From Bacteroidota bacterium (lineage in GTDB: Bacteria > Bacteroidota > Bacteroidia > M30B66), in contig CANMGM010000003.1 of NCBI GenBank assembly GCA_947497195.1, forward strand, positions 1-22,494: 22,494 bases of DNA. Reading direction: 5' to 3'. Both the position numbers and the translations under genes were made by a program. The first letter of the stretch is position 1; each line of letters starts with the position of its first letter. The notes beneath the pieces were generated by a model that saw only the letters and a list, made by a program, of their open reading frames with translations, searched no databases and was not told where the DNA came from. Shown here one piece after another: positions 7,141-13,772 of this stretch.

Positions 7141-8490
7141 TTAATTCTGCATACTTACGGCTGAGGTTGTAGCTCTGCCTTTGATTTTACCACTCTTCAT
7201 CAACCCGTCGTATTGACGCATCAATAAGTGACTTTCAATTTGCTGCAGTGTATCGAGTACAACACCTACCAAAATAAGTAGCGATGTTCCTCCATAGAAC
7301 TGAGCAAATTTATTTGTTACGCCGAACAACATTGCCAATGAAGGCATAATCGCAACGAAAGCTAGAAAAATAGCCCCCGGTAGTGTAATGCGCGACATAA
7401 TTGTGTCGATGAAATCAGCAGTTGCCTCACCAGGTTTAACACCAGGCACAAACCCTCCGCTACGCTTCATCTCTTCGGCCATGTTTTTTGGATTAACTGC
7501 GATTGCCGTGTAGAAATATGTAAAGACGATAATCAGAACAGCAAAGGTAAAGTTGTACCAAAAGCCGGTTACGTTTGCAAACGTTGCCATGAAACCTTGT
7601 AAGGAATCAAGATTGGCGAAACCTGCAATGGTAATCGGAATAAACATAATAGCCTGTGCAAAGATAATTGGCATTACTCCAGCGGTATTAACCCGCAGTG
7701 GAATGTACTGTCGAACACCGCCAACCTGAGTGTTTCCTTGAATGCGTTTGGCAACCTGAACAGGGATTCGACGAACACCCTGAACAAGAAGAATTGCAAG
7801 AATTACAACAAGCAATAAACCGATTAATTCAATAAGGAACATAACAGTTCCTCCACCTGCCTGGGCAATACGCGAACCGAATTCACCGATAAGTGCTCCT
7901 GGAAGTTCTGCGATGATTCCAACCATGATGATGAGGGAAATACCATTTCCAATACCACGATCAGTTATGCGCTCACCGAGCCACATAATGAACATCGTAC
8001 CTGCCACAAGTATAACCGTGGAGGAAACCCAAAAGAAAGAACTACTATCAGTGATCGCCTGCGCACCGATTTGATTGTTCAAGTTTGCCAAATAACTTGG
8101 GGCTTGAAGGGCACAAATTAATACAGTGAGGTAACGGGTAATCTGATTCATCTTCTTACGACCGCTTTCCCCTTCTTTCTGCATTTTCTGGAAATATGGA
8201 ATTGCAATGGTTAAAAGCTGAACAACAATTGATGCCGATATATAAGGCATAATTCCTAACGCAAAAATGGAAGCGTTAGAAAAGGCTCCGCCAGAAAACA
8301 TATTCAACAGACCTAAAATACCTTCTGAAGTTTGTTGCTTCAACGCATCTAGCGAATCCGGATTAACACCCGGCAAAACAACAAACGAACCCAATCGATA
8401 AACCAACAGAAACAAAAGCGTGTTTCCGATTTTAGAACGAAGTTCTTCGATGGCGTAAATATTCTTTATGGTATTTATAAGTCTTTTCAT
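7141..8490 (-). CDS. secY: Protein translocase subunit SecY
   Basis: SecY is the channel of the Sec translocon in the cytoplasmic membrane; it exports or inserts proteins together with SecE/SecG and SecA or the ribosome. The 449 residues contain the ten hydrophobic helices of the family. Visible blocks are an N-terminal Leu-Arg-Ser-Lys-Ile segment before helix 1, the plug-region Phe-Ser-Gly-Gly-Ala, the Gly-Ile-Gly-Asn-Gly-Ile-Ser loop before helix 5, and the Arg-Ser-Gly-Gly-Phe-Val-Pro-Gly region. The start overlaps the rplO stop by one base (TGATG), suggesting coupled translation; this rplO-secY link is standard in spc operons. Confidence 0.98.
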   Translation of the reverse strand: MKRLINTIKNIYAIEELRSKIGNTLLFLLVYRLGSFVVLPGVNPDSLDALKQQTSEGILGLLNMFSGGAFSNASIFALGIMPYISASIVVQLLTIAIPYFQKMQKEGESGRKKMNQITRYLTVLICALQAPSYLANLNNQIGAQAITDSSSFFWVSSTVILVAGTMFIMWLGERITDRGIGNGISLIIMVGIIAELPGALIGEFGSRIAQAGGGTVMFLIELIGLLLVVILAILLVQGVRRIPVQVAKRIQGNTQVGGVRQYIPLRVNTAGVMPIIFAQAIMFIPITIAGFANLDSLQGFMATFANVTGFWYNFTFAVLIIVFTYFYTAIAVNPKNMAEEMKRSGGFVPGVKPGEATADFIDTIMSRITLPGAIFLAFVAIMPSLAMLFGVTNKFAQFYGGTSLLILVGVVLDTLQQIESHLLMRQYDGLMKSGKIKGRATTSAVSMQN

Positions 8491-8939
8491 CAGGCAAGAA
8501 TTGTAGCGGTTCCTCCTTTTGCTTCTATGGCTTGTTTTGCGCTTGCAGTGAATGCATGAACGGTAACATCAAGTTTTGCATTGAGTTCACCACGACCGAG
8601 TATTTTGATTAGGTCGTTTTTACCGGCCAAACCATTGGCCTGAAGCGTTTCAAACGTAATCGACGCAGCGTTAATCTTATCAGCAAGTGTTTGAAGCGTA
8701 TCTAAATTGATACCACGGTATTCAACACGATTGATATTTTTGAAGCCAAACTTAGGAAGTCGGCGTTGCAATGGCATTTGGCCACCTTCAAATCCTACTT
8801 TTGACGAATAGCCCGAACGTGATTTTGCACCTTTATGGCCACGTGTGGATGTACCACCTCGACCAGATCCCTGGCCTCGTCCAATGCGCTTCGAAGTTTT
8901 TGTAGCTCCGTTTGCAGGTTTTAAATTGCTAAGATTCAT
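8490..8939 (-). CDS. rplO: 50S ribosomal protein L15
   Basis: L15 is a late-assembly 50S protein that reaches into 23S rRNA with an extended N-terminus. The 149 residues begin Met-Asn-Leu-Ser-Asn-Leu-Lys-Pro-Ala-Asn-Gly-Ala, then the Gly/Arg-rich extension (about 18-47, Gly-Arg-Gly-Gln-Gly-Ser-Gly-Arg-Gly-Gly), then the globular domain with Phe-Glu-Gly-Gly-Gln-Met-Pro-Leu-Gln-Arg-Arg-Leu-Pro-Lys. The stop is shared with the secY start (TGATG). It follows rpmD by 24 nt. Confidence 0.98.
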   Translation of the reverse strand: MNLSNLKPANGATKTSKRIGRGQGSGRGGTSTRGHKGAKSRSGYSSKVGFEGGQMPLQRRLPKFGFKNINRVEYRGINLDTLQTLADKINAASITFETLQANGLAGKNDLIKILGRGELNAKLDVTVHAFTASAKQAIEAKGGTATILA

Positions 8940-8963
8940 AATTGATTCTCTAAATCGTTAAAA

Positions 8964-9143
8964 TCAGATTTCAGTAACAGTTACCAGATGCTTCACCTTA
9001 TCTACCATTCCCAAAATCTGGGCGGTAGCCTCATGTTCTACAGGTACGTTCATTTTTGTAATCCCTAGAGCACGTAACGTACGTTTTTGATTCTCCGGAC
9101 GGTCGATGCCACTTTTGATTTGCTGAATTCGAATTCTGCTCAT
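8964..9143 (-). CDS. rpmD: 50S ribosomal protein L30
   Basis: L30 is a small 23S rRNA-binding protein of the 50S subunit. I chose the ATG at 9143, which gives 59 residues, the same length as E. coli L30, and starts at the conserved beta strand (Arg-Ile-Gln-Gln-Ile-Lys-Ser-Gly-Ile). An in-frame ATG at 9152 would add Met-Glu-Thr and cannot be excluded; it is only 3 nt from the rpsE stop. Conserved blocks are Gln-Lys-Arg-Thr-Leu-Arg-Ala-Leu-Gly and Ile-Leu-Gly-Met-Val-Asp-Lys-Val. It lies between rpsE and rplO as usual. Confidence 0.95.
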   Translation of the reverse strand: MSRIRIQQIKSGIDRPENQKRTLRALGITKMNVPVEHEATAQILGMVDKVKHLVTVTEI

Positions 9144-9155
9144 GGTTTCCAATTA

Positions 9156-9674
9156 TTATCCGTTAAACACTTGTTCCATTGAAATTCCACGTTGCTGTGC
9201 AATAGTAGCAGGATCGCGCATTTGCGTTAATGCATCAATCGTTGCCTTAACCACATTGTGTGGATTAGATGAACCTTTTGACTTTGCCAAAACGTCAGTA
9301 ATGCCAACACTTTCCAAAACCGCACGCATCGCACCACCTGCGATTACTCCGGTTCCATGCGCAGCAGGTTTAAGGAATACAAGAGCGCCCCCGAATTTTC
9401 CGTGTTGCTCGTGCGGAACTGTTCCGTTGATTACCGGAACCTTAATCAATGTTTTCTTTGCATCGTCTACACCTTTGCTAATCGCATCGGTAACCTCTTT
9501 TGCTTTACCCAAACCGTATCCAACGATTCCTTTCTCATTACCAACAACAACGATTGCCGAAAAGGAAAAAGTACGACCACCCTTGGTTACCTTGGTAACA
9601 CGATTAACTGCAACCAGTTTATCTTTTAGTTCAATATCGCTTGAGCGAACTCTTTTAATATTTGCGTTTGACAT
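9156..9674 (-). CDS. rpsE: 30S ribosomal protein S5
   Basis: S5 lies at the mRNA entry side of the 30S subunit and influences decoding accuracy and mRNA unwinding. The 172 residues match the family. The N-terminal double-stranded RNA-binding domain includes Val-Asn-Arg-Val-Thr-Lys-Val-Thr-Lys-Gly-Gly-Arg and Val-Gly-Asn-Glu-Lys-Gly; the second domain includes Gly-Thr-Gly-Val-Ile-Ala-Gly-Gly and Gly-Ile-Thr-Asp-Val-Leu-Ala-Lys, followed by Ser-Ser-Asn-Pro-His-Asn. It follows rplR by 6 nt. Confidence 0.98.
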   Translation of the reverse strand: MSNANIKRVRSSDIELKDKLVAVNRVTKVTKGGRTFSFSAIVVVGNEKGIVGYGLGKAKEVTDAISKGVDDAKKTLIKVPVINGTVPHEQHGKFGGALVFLKPAAHGTGVIAGGAMRAVLESVGITDVLAKSKGSSNPHNVVKATIDALTQMRDPATIAQQRGISMEQVFNG

Positions 9675-9680
9675 AGTCTT

Positions 9681-10037
9681 TTAGAATTTTAATCCGCCTT
9701 CGCGGGCTCCTTCAGCGAGAGATTTAACACGGCCGTGGTAAAGGTATCCGTTCCGATCGAATCGAACAGAATCGATACCCACTTCCTTAGCTTTCTGAGC
9801 GATTGCCTTTCCTACAAGAGCAGCCTTCTCAGACTTATTTACTTTCTGATCTTTAATACCGGCTTCTGACGAAGATGCGGCAGCCAATGTATGACCCTTG
9901 AGATCATCAATTATTTGTACGTAGATATCGCTGTTACTGCGAAATACACTCAAGCGTGGAGCAGATGCATCGCCTGTAACGACTTTACGGATTCTCTTCT
10001 TAATCCTTGTTCTACGAAATTCTTTAGTAATTGCCAT
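9681..10037 (-). CDS. rplR: 50S ribosomal protein L18
   Basis: L18 binds 5S rRNA with L5 and attaches it to the 50S central protuberance. The 118 residues match the family. Conserved segments are Arg-Arg-Thr-Arg-Ile-Lys-Lys-Arg-Ile-Arg, Ala-Pro-Arg-Leu-Ser-Val-Phe-Arg-Ser-Asn, Ile-Tyr-Val-Gln-Ile-Ile-Asp-Asp and the C-terminal Phe-Asp-Arg-Asn-Gly-Tyr-Leu-Tyr-His-Gly-Arg-Val-Lys-Ser-Leu-Ala. It sits between rplF (15-nt gap) and rpsE (6-nt gap). Confidence 0.98.
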   Translation of the reverse strand: MAITKEFRRTRIKKRIRKVVTGDASAPRLSVFRSNSDIYVQIIDDLKGHTLAAASSSEAGIKDQKVNKSEKAALVGKAIAQKAKEVGIDSVRFDRNGYLYHGRVKSLAEGAREGGLKF

Positions 10038-10052
10038 GATGATGAACGAAAA

Positions 10053-10610
10053 TTATTTTTTACCTGCAGACTTACCTGCTTTACGACGCAATACTTCGTT
10101 CACGAACTTTATACCTTTTCCTTTGTATGGTTCAGGCTTACGCATCGAACGAATTTTAGAAGCTACCATTCCAAGCAATTGCTTGTCTGATGATTTCATT
10201 ATGATAAGTGGATTTTTACCACGCTCAGTCTTTGTCTCTAAATTTATCTCTTTAGGGATTTCGAAAACAATATTGTGCGAATATCCTAAAGATAGTTCCA
10301 ATAACTGACCAGTATTCGAAGCGCGGTAACCAACCCCAACCAATTCTTGTTCAGTTGTAAATCCTTGCGAAACACCTACAACCATGTTATTGATTAAAGC
10401 ACGGTACAAACCATGCATAGAACGGTGCTCCTTTACGTCGCTGCTGCGGCTCACTTCGATTTTCGAATCGTCCACATTTACAGTTATAGCTGGATTAACC
10501 TGCTCAGAAAGTTCACCAAGAGGACCCTTAACGGTAACAAGATTATCTGAGTTAACGTTTACACTTACTCCTTTGGGAAGGTTAATCGGAAGTTTTCCAA
10601 TCCGTGACAT
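10053..10610 (-). CDS. rplF: 50S ribosomal protein L6
   Basis: L6 is a 50S protein near the sarcin-ricin loop and the factor-binding site. The 185 residues contain the usual two related domains (about 1-82 and 83-160). The start Met-Ser-Arg-Ile-Gly-Lys-Leu-Pro-Ile is canonical, and the C-terminal signature Pro-Glu-Pro-Tyr-Lys-Gly-Lys-Gly-Ile is complete, followed by a basic tail. It follows rpsH by 18 nt. Confidence 0.98.
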   Translation of the reverse strand: MSRIGKLPINLPKGVSVNVNSDNLVTVKGPLGELSEQVNPAITVNVDDSKIEVSRSSDVKEHRSMHGLYRALINNMVVGVSQGFTTEQELVGVGYRASNTGQLLELSLGYSHNIVFEIPKEINLETKTERGKNPLIIMKSSDKQLLGMVASKIRSMRKPEPYKGKGIKFVNEVLRRKAGKSAGKK

Positions 10611-10628
10611 TGTTTCTTTGATTTAGTT

Positions 10629-11033
10629 TTATGAAATATAGCAAATCACCTCTCCACCAACATTTTCAGTGCGGGCCTCTTTATCAGTCATAAGACCTTT
10701 AGAAGTCGAAATAACAGCAATACCAAGTCCGTTTATTACACGAGGAAGATTTTCAACGTGAGCATACTGTCGTAGCCCTGGTTTAGAAGCACGTTTAAGT
10801 TCGCGAATCGCCGACAATTTGGTAACGGGATGGTATTTCAAAGCTATTTTGATAGTACCCTGAGGATTGTCTTTGCCAGGGTTTTCGAATTTATAGCTAA
10901 GAATATACCCCTTCTCAAACAAAATCTTAGTCAAGCTTTGTTTAATTTTCGAGGAAGAGATTTCTACCACACGGTGATTCGCATGAATTGCGTTGCGAAG
11001 GCGGGTTAGGTAGTCTGCAATTGGATCTGTCAT
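10629..11033 (-). CDS. rpsH: 30S ribosomal protein S8
   Basis: S8 binds helix 21 of 16S rRNA and organises the 30S central domain; in E. coli it also represses the spc operon. The 134 residues match the family. The start Met-Thr-Asp-Pro-Ile-Ala-Asp-Tyr-Leu-Thr-Arg-Leu-Arg-Asn-Ala is canonical, and the RNA-binding C-terminal domain includes Ile-Ser-Thr-Ser-Lys-Gly-Leu-Met-Thr-Asp and Gly-Gly-Glu-Val-Ile-Cys-Tyr. Whether S8 regulates here is not shown by the sequence. It lies 35 nt after rpsN, one of the wider gaps in this unit. Confidence 0.98.
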   Translation of the reverse strand: MTDPIADYLTRLRNAIHANHRVVEISSSKIKQSLTKILFEKGYILSYKFENPGKDNPQGTIKIALKYHPVTKLSAIRELKRASKPGLRQYAHVENLPRVINGLGIAVISTSKGLMTDKEARTENVGGEVICYIS

Positions 11034-11068
11034 GAGATTAGATGCTAATTGTATTGAGATCTTTAAAT

Positions 11069-11338
11069 TTACCAGCTGGCTTTAGTTACACCCGGGATTT
11101 TCCCATCGGTTGCCATCTCGCGAAAAGTAATACGCGATAAACCGAACTGACGGATATATCCACGAGGACGACCCGTTAATTTGCAACGATTGCGCAACCG
11201 GATTTTAGAGGAATTACGTGGAAGCTTTTGCAAGCCGACAGAATCCCCGGCAGCCTTTAGAGCTTCTCTTTTTGCTGCGTAGCGTGCAACCAATTTCGCC
11301 CGTTTAACCTCACGGGCTTTCATGCTTTCTTTAGCCAT
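11069..11338 (-). CDS. rpsN: 30S ribosomal protein S14 (long, zinc-free form)
   Basis: S14 is a 30S head protein assembled late with S3 and S10. The 89-residue length marks the long form, as opposed to the roughly 61-residue zinc-binding form. The C-terminal core holds Cys-Lys-Leu-Thr-Gly-Arg-Pro-Arg-Gly and Phe-Gly-Leu-Ser-Arg-Ile-Thr-Phe-Arg-Glu, ending Lys-Ala-Ser-Trp as in E. coli. There is only one Cys and no Cys-x-x-Cys pair, so no zinc site. It is located between rplE and rpsH with gaps of 9 and 35 nt. Confidence 0.98.
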   Translation of the reverse strand: MAKESMKAREVKRAKLVARYAAKREALKAAGDSVGLQKLPRNSSKIRLRNRCKLTGRPRGYIRQFGLSRITFREMATDGKIPGVTKASW

Positions 11339-11347
11339 CGGATCGTA

Positions 11348-11905
11348 TTACTTTTTTTGATTTTTAAATGGAAGACCAAATTCACGCAACAATGCAAATG
11401 CTTCTTTATCGGTCGGAGCATTAGTCACAAACGTGATGTCCATACCCATAATTTTAGAAACCTTATCGATGTTGATTTCAGGAAAGATAATCTGCTCGGT
11501 TACGCCTAATGTGTAATTACCGCGGCCATCAAATCCTTTATCGTTGATACCACGGAAATCGCGGATACGTGGAAGAGCTACATTAATCAAACGCTCCAAG
11601 AATTCATACATCTTGTCGCCGCGCAATGTAACGCGAACACCAATTGGAACACCCTTACGGAGTTTGAAATTTGAGATGTCTTTACGCGATTTTGTAGCAA
11701 CCGCTTTTTGACCGGAGATTGTTGTCATCTCAACAACGGCTGCATCAATCATTTTCTTATCAGAAACAGCAGATCCAATACCTTGATTCAAACAAATCTT
11801 GGTTAATTTAGGTACCTGCATTGAGCTCTTGTATTCGAACTCTTTCTGCAACGATTTTACAATCTCTGCGCGGTATTTTGTCTTAAGATTCGGTGTATAG
11901 TTCAT
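11348..11905 (-). CDS. rplE: 50S ribosomal protein L5
   Basis: L5 binds 5S rRNA and forms the inter-subunit bridge of the 50S central protuberance, touching P-site tRNA. The 185 residues match the family. Diagnostic segments are Lys-Ile-Cys-Leu-Asn-Gln-Gly-Ile-Gly, Gly-Gln-Lys-Ala-Val-Ala-Thr-Lys-Ser-Arg, Gly-Val-Pro-Ile-Gly-Val-Arg-Val-Thr-Leu-Arg and Phe-Pro-Glu-Ile-Asn-Ile-Asp. It follows rplX by 15 nt and precedes rpsN by 9 nt. Confidence 0.98.
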   Translation of the reverse strand: MNYTPNLKTKYRAEIVKSLQKEFEYKSSMQVPKLTKICLNQGIGSAVSDKKMIDAAVVEMTTISGQKAVATKSRKDISNFKLRKGVPIGVRVTLRGDKMYEFLERLINVALPRIRDFRGINDKGFDGRGNYTLGVTEQIIFPEINIDKVSKIMGMDITFVTNAPTDKEAFALLREFGLPFKNQKK

Positions 11906-11920
11906 CGCCTTGACTTAAGC

Positions 11921-12226
11921 TTAATTTTTAGATTTGAAAAAACGAACCAACTTACCTGACTTATCTTCCTGGCGACCTGTACGTGCAGGCTTGCCAGTTT
12001 TAGGATCAATCACCATTAAGTTGGAAATATGAATAGTTCCTTCTTCTTTTATAATTCCTCCCTGAGGATTTTGAGAAGTTGGCTTGCTGTGGCGTGAAAT
12101 CATGTTCACCCCGCTAACGATAGCGCGCTGCTTGCTTACAAGCACTTCGGTAACTTCGCCCGACTCACCTTTGTGGTTGCCGGCAATCACCATTACCTTA
12201 TCGCCTTTTCTGATATGAAGTTTCAT
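11921..12226 (-). CDS. rplX: 50S ribosomal protein L24
   Basis: L24 is an assembly initiator of the 50S subunit and sits near the exit tunnel. The 101 residues begin with a KOW motif (Lys-Gly-Asp-Lys-Val-Met-Val-Ile-Ala-Gly-Asn-His-Lys-Gly, about 8-21), followed by Gly-Val-Asn-Met-Ile-Ser-Arg-His-Ser-Lys-Pro and the C-terminal Ile-Asp-Pro-Lys-Thr-Gly-Lys-Pro-Ala-Arg block. It follows rplN by 19 nt in the standard spc order. Confidence 0.98.
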   Translation of the reverse strand: MKLHIRKGDKVMVIAGNHKGESGEVTEVLVSKQRAIVSGVNMISRHSKPTSQNPQGGIIKEEGTIHISNLMVIDPKTGKPARTGRQEDKSGKLVRFFKSKN

Positions 12227-12245
12227 GGGTCGTAATCGATATTTA

Positions 12246-12614
12246 TTATAACACTTCCGGAGCTAATGAAACAATTTTCATATACTGCTTCTCGCGCAAT
12301 TCGCGGGCAACAGGTCCGAAGATACGGGTTCCTCGCAGTTCATCGTTGTTGTTTAACAATACTACTGCATTGTCGTCGAAACGAATATATGAACCGTCGG
12401 GACGGCGAATTTCTTTACGTGTGCGTACCACTACGGCTTTGGTTACAGAACCCTTTTTAGAGTTTCCGCTGGGAAGTGCATGTTTAACTGTAACAACGAT
12501 TTTATCGCCGACAGAAGCATAGCGCTTTTTGGTACCACCTAACACACGGATACAAAGTACTTCTTTTGCTCCGGAATTGTCGGCTACAGTTAAACGTGAT
12601 TCTTGTTGTATCAT
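12246..12614 (-). CDS. rplN: 50S ribosomal protein L14
   Basis: L14 forms inter-subunit bridges on the 50S face and is the binding site of the silencing factor RsfS in other bacteria. The 122 residues match the family exactly. The start Met-Ile-Gln-Gln-Glu-Ser-Arg-Leu, then Ala-Asp-Asn-Ser-Gly-Ala-Lys, and the C-terminal Phe-Gly-Pro-Val-Ala-Arg-Glu-Leu-Arg and Lys-Ile-Val-Ser-Leu-Ala-Pro-Glu-Val-Leu are canonical. It follows rpsQ by 31 nt. Confidence 0.98.
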   Translation of the reverse strand: MIQQESRLTVADNSGAKEVLCIRVLGGTKKRYASVGDKIVVTVKHALPSGNSKKGSVTKAVVVRTRKEIRRPDGSYIRFDDNAVVLLNNNDELRGTRIFGPVARELREKQYMKIVSLAPEVL

Positions 12615-12645
12615 GACAAAATACTATTTGACAATCGTTACTTCG

Positions 12646-12909
12646 TTACTTGGCTTTTTCGATGATTTCAACCAGTCTCCAGCGCTTATTCTTGCTCATC
12701 GGACGGATTTCCATGATTTTAACAGTATCTCCTGCACCACACTCATTCTTATCATCATGAGCCATGAAAGTTGTAGTCTTCTTAACAAACTTCCCATACT
12801 TTGGATGCTTTACCTTACGCTCAACAGCAACTACAATGGTCTTATCCATTTTGGTGCTTCGAACTAAACCGACACGCTCTTTGCGTAAATTTCTTTCAAT
12901 AGTTTCCAT
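12646..12909 (-). CDS. rpsQ: 30S ribosomal protein S17
   Basis: S17 is a primary binder of 16S rRNA at the bottom of the 30S body. The 87-residue OB-fold protein contains Arg-Lys-Glu-Arg-Val-Gly-Leu-Val-Arg-Ser-Thr-Lys-Met-Asp-Lys-Thr-Ile and, further on, Ala-Gly-Asp-Thr-Val-Lys-Ile-Met-Glu-Ile-Arg-Pro, then Ser-Lys-Asn-Lys-Arg-Trp-Arg-Leu, all diagnostic. It lies 8 nt after rpmC. Confidence 0.98.
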   Translation of the reverse strand: METIERNLRKERVGLVRSTKMDKTIVVAVERKVKHPKYGKFVKKTTTFMAHDDKNECGAGDTVKIMEIRPMSKNKRWRLVEIIEKAK

Positions 12910-12917
12910 CAGTTATA

Positions 12918-13121
12918 TTATTGAGCTGATTGCTGAAGTTCGCGGTTGCGGATTTCGGTGTAGACGCGGGCAATTCCACGACGACTGTAACGAATTCCAA
13001 TTGGACTCTCTGTAGAGGAAACAGTATGGTTCAAAACCATACGCGCATGCTGCTGTTTCATCTCCTGTACCTTATCTTTCAATTCCTGGATTGAAAGGCT
13101 TGTTAAATCTTCCCGTTTCAT
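12918..13121 (-). CDS. rpmC: 50S ribosomal protein L29
   Basis: L29 lies by the polypeptide exit of the 50S subunit, next to L23, and contributes to the docking site for trigger factor and SRP. The 67 residues form the typical two-helix hairpin with a short start (Met-Lys-Arg-Glu-Asp-Leu), Ile-Gln-Glu-Leu-Lys-Asp-Lys and the C-terminal helix with Arg-Arg-Gly-Ile-Ala-Arg-Val-Tyr-Thr-Glu. It follows rplP by 9 nt. Confidence 0.98.
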   Translation of the reverse strand: MKREDLTSLSIQELKDKVQEMKQQHARMVLNHTVSSTESPIGIRYSRRGIARVYTEIRNRELQQSAQ

Positions 13122-13130
13122 AGTTTAAAA

Positions 13131-13559
13131 TCAGGCTGTAGCTTCTTCATAATCGCGACGAACAATAAACTTTGTTGTCACAGGTAATTTTTGAGCAGCA
13201 AGACGCAATGCTTCTTTGGCAATTTCCATAGGCACACCCTCCGCTTCGAAAATAACGGTACCCGGTTTTACAACCGCTACCCAATATTCAGGAGAACCTT
13301 TCCCTTTACCCATTCGCACTTCTGCAGGCTTCTTGGTAATTGGCTTGTCCGGAAATACACGAATCCATATCTGGCCTTCACGTTTCATGTAACGTGTAAC
13401 AGCAATACGAGCAGCTTCAATCTGACGTGCAGTCATCCAAACACCCTCTAATGCTTTAATACCGAAAGATCCAAACGCCAACTCGTGTCCACGCGTTGCG
13501 TTGCCTTTCATTTTCATTTTATGTTGCTTCCTGTACTTCGTACGTTTAGGCTGTAACAT
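13131..13559 (-). CDS. rplP: 50S ribosomal protein L16; first gene of the spc-alpha unit
   Basis: L16 organises the A-site region of the 50S subunit. The 142 residues match the family. The start Met-Leu-Gln-Pro-Lys-Arg-Thr-Lys-Tyr-Arg-Lys is canonical, and Trp-Ile-Arg-Val-Phe-Pro-Asp-Lys-Pro-Ile-Thr-Lys-Lys-Pro, Arg-Met-Gly-Lys-Gly-Lys-Gly and Tyr-Trp-Val-Ala are present. In E. coli rplP lies inside the S10 operon, right after rpsC. Here 213 nt with a terminator, a promoter and a folded leader separate it from rpsC, so it is the first gene of a new transcript. Confidence 0.98.
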   Translation of the reverse strand: MLQPKRTKYRKQHKMKMKGNATRGHELAFGSFGIKALEGVWMTARQIEAARIAVTRYMKREGQIWIRVFPDKPITKKPAEVRMGKGKGSPEYWVAVVKPGTVIFEAEGVPMEIAKEALRLAAQKLPVTTKFIVRRDYEEATA

Positions 13560-13630
13560 GGAATTTCGTTTTTACCAGATTCACTAATTATCCCCTAAGT
13601 TCAGCCGCGTCGTGCGGCGTTATTTTGGGG
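13560..13630 (-). promoter_or_regulatory. Structured 5' leader of the rplP (spc-alpha) transcript
   Basis: This roughly 70-nt stretch lies between the predicted transcription start and the rplP ATG. It holds a nested inverted repeat: an inner 5-bp GC stem (13604-13608 with 13614-13618, loop of 5 nt) and an outer CCCC/GGGG stem (13592-13595 with 13627-13630). A symmetric 8-by-8-nt internal region separates the two stems and can pair partly (TAA with TTA). The outer stem starts at, or within a base or two of, the expected first transcribed base. No U-tract follows, so it is not a terminator. A role as a ribosomal-protein autoregulatory site or an mRNA-stability element is inference. Confidence 0.6.
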
Positions 13631-13634
13631 ACGG

Positions 13635-13664
13635 CAAAGATAGTAAGTTGTTTTTTAATTACAA
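13635..13664 (-). promoter_or_regulatory. Bacteroidota-type promoter of the rplP (spc-alpha) unit
   Basis: Read on the minus strand: TTG at 13664-13662, 19 nt, then TATCTTTG at 13642-13635, an exact match to the Bacteroidota -7 box TAnnTTTG with a -33 TTG. The start of transcription should fall near 13629-13631. Two A-tracts on the minus strand (13685-13678 and 13698-13693) lie upstream of the -33 box and could serve as UP-like elements. Fifteen bases ending in the -7 box (ACTTACTATCTTTGC) are identical to the rpsL promoter, with the same spacing. Confidence 0.85.
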
Positions 13665-13723
13665 CACGACTTTGCTATTTTTTTTCAAATTCTTTTTTGT
13701 GTCTAATTTTGAAGCACCTGGAG

Positions 13724-13753
13724 AAAAAAAAAGAGGACCGGAGGGTCCCCTTT
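13724..13753 (-). terminator. Intrinsic terminator of the str-S10 unit, after rpsC
   Basis: On the minus strand a 10-position stem with one A-C mismatch (13753-13744 with 13739-13730; core GGACC/GGTCC) closes a 4-nt loop and is followed by nine U ending at 13724. It begins 19 nt after the rpsC stop. Placed between rpsC and rplP, it separates the S10 and spc transcripts, in agreement with the promoter about 60 nt further on. Confidence 0.9.
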
Positions 13754-13772
13754 GAATGAATTCAGGTTTAAA

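Noticed and set aside
9142..9684. 180-codon plus-strand open frame opposite rpsE
   Set aside because: It mirrors the whole of rpsE, has no start context or promoter, and its predicted composition is unlike a real protein. The rpsE reading is certain.
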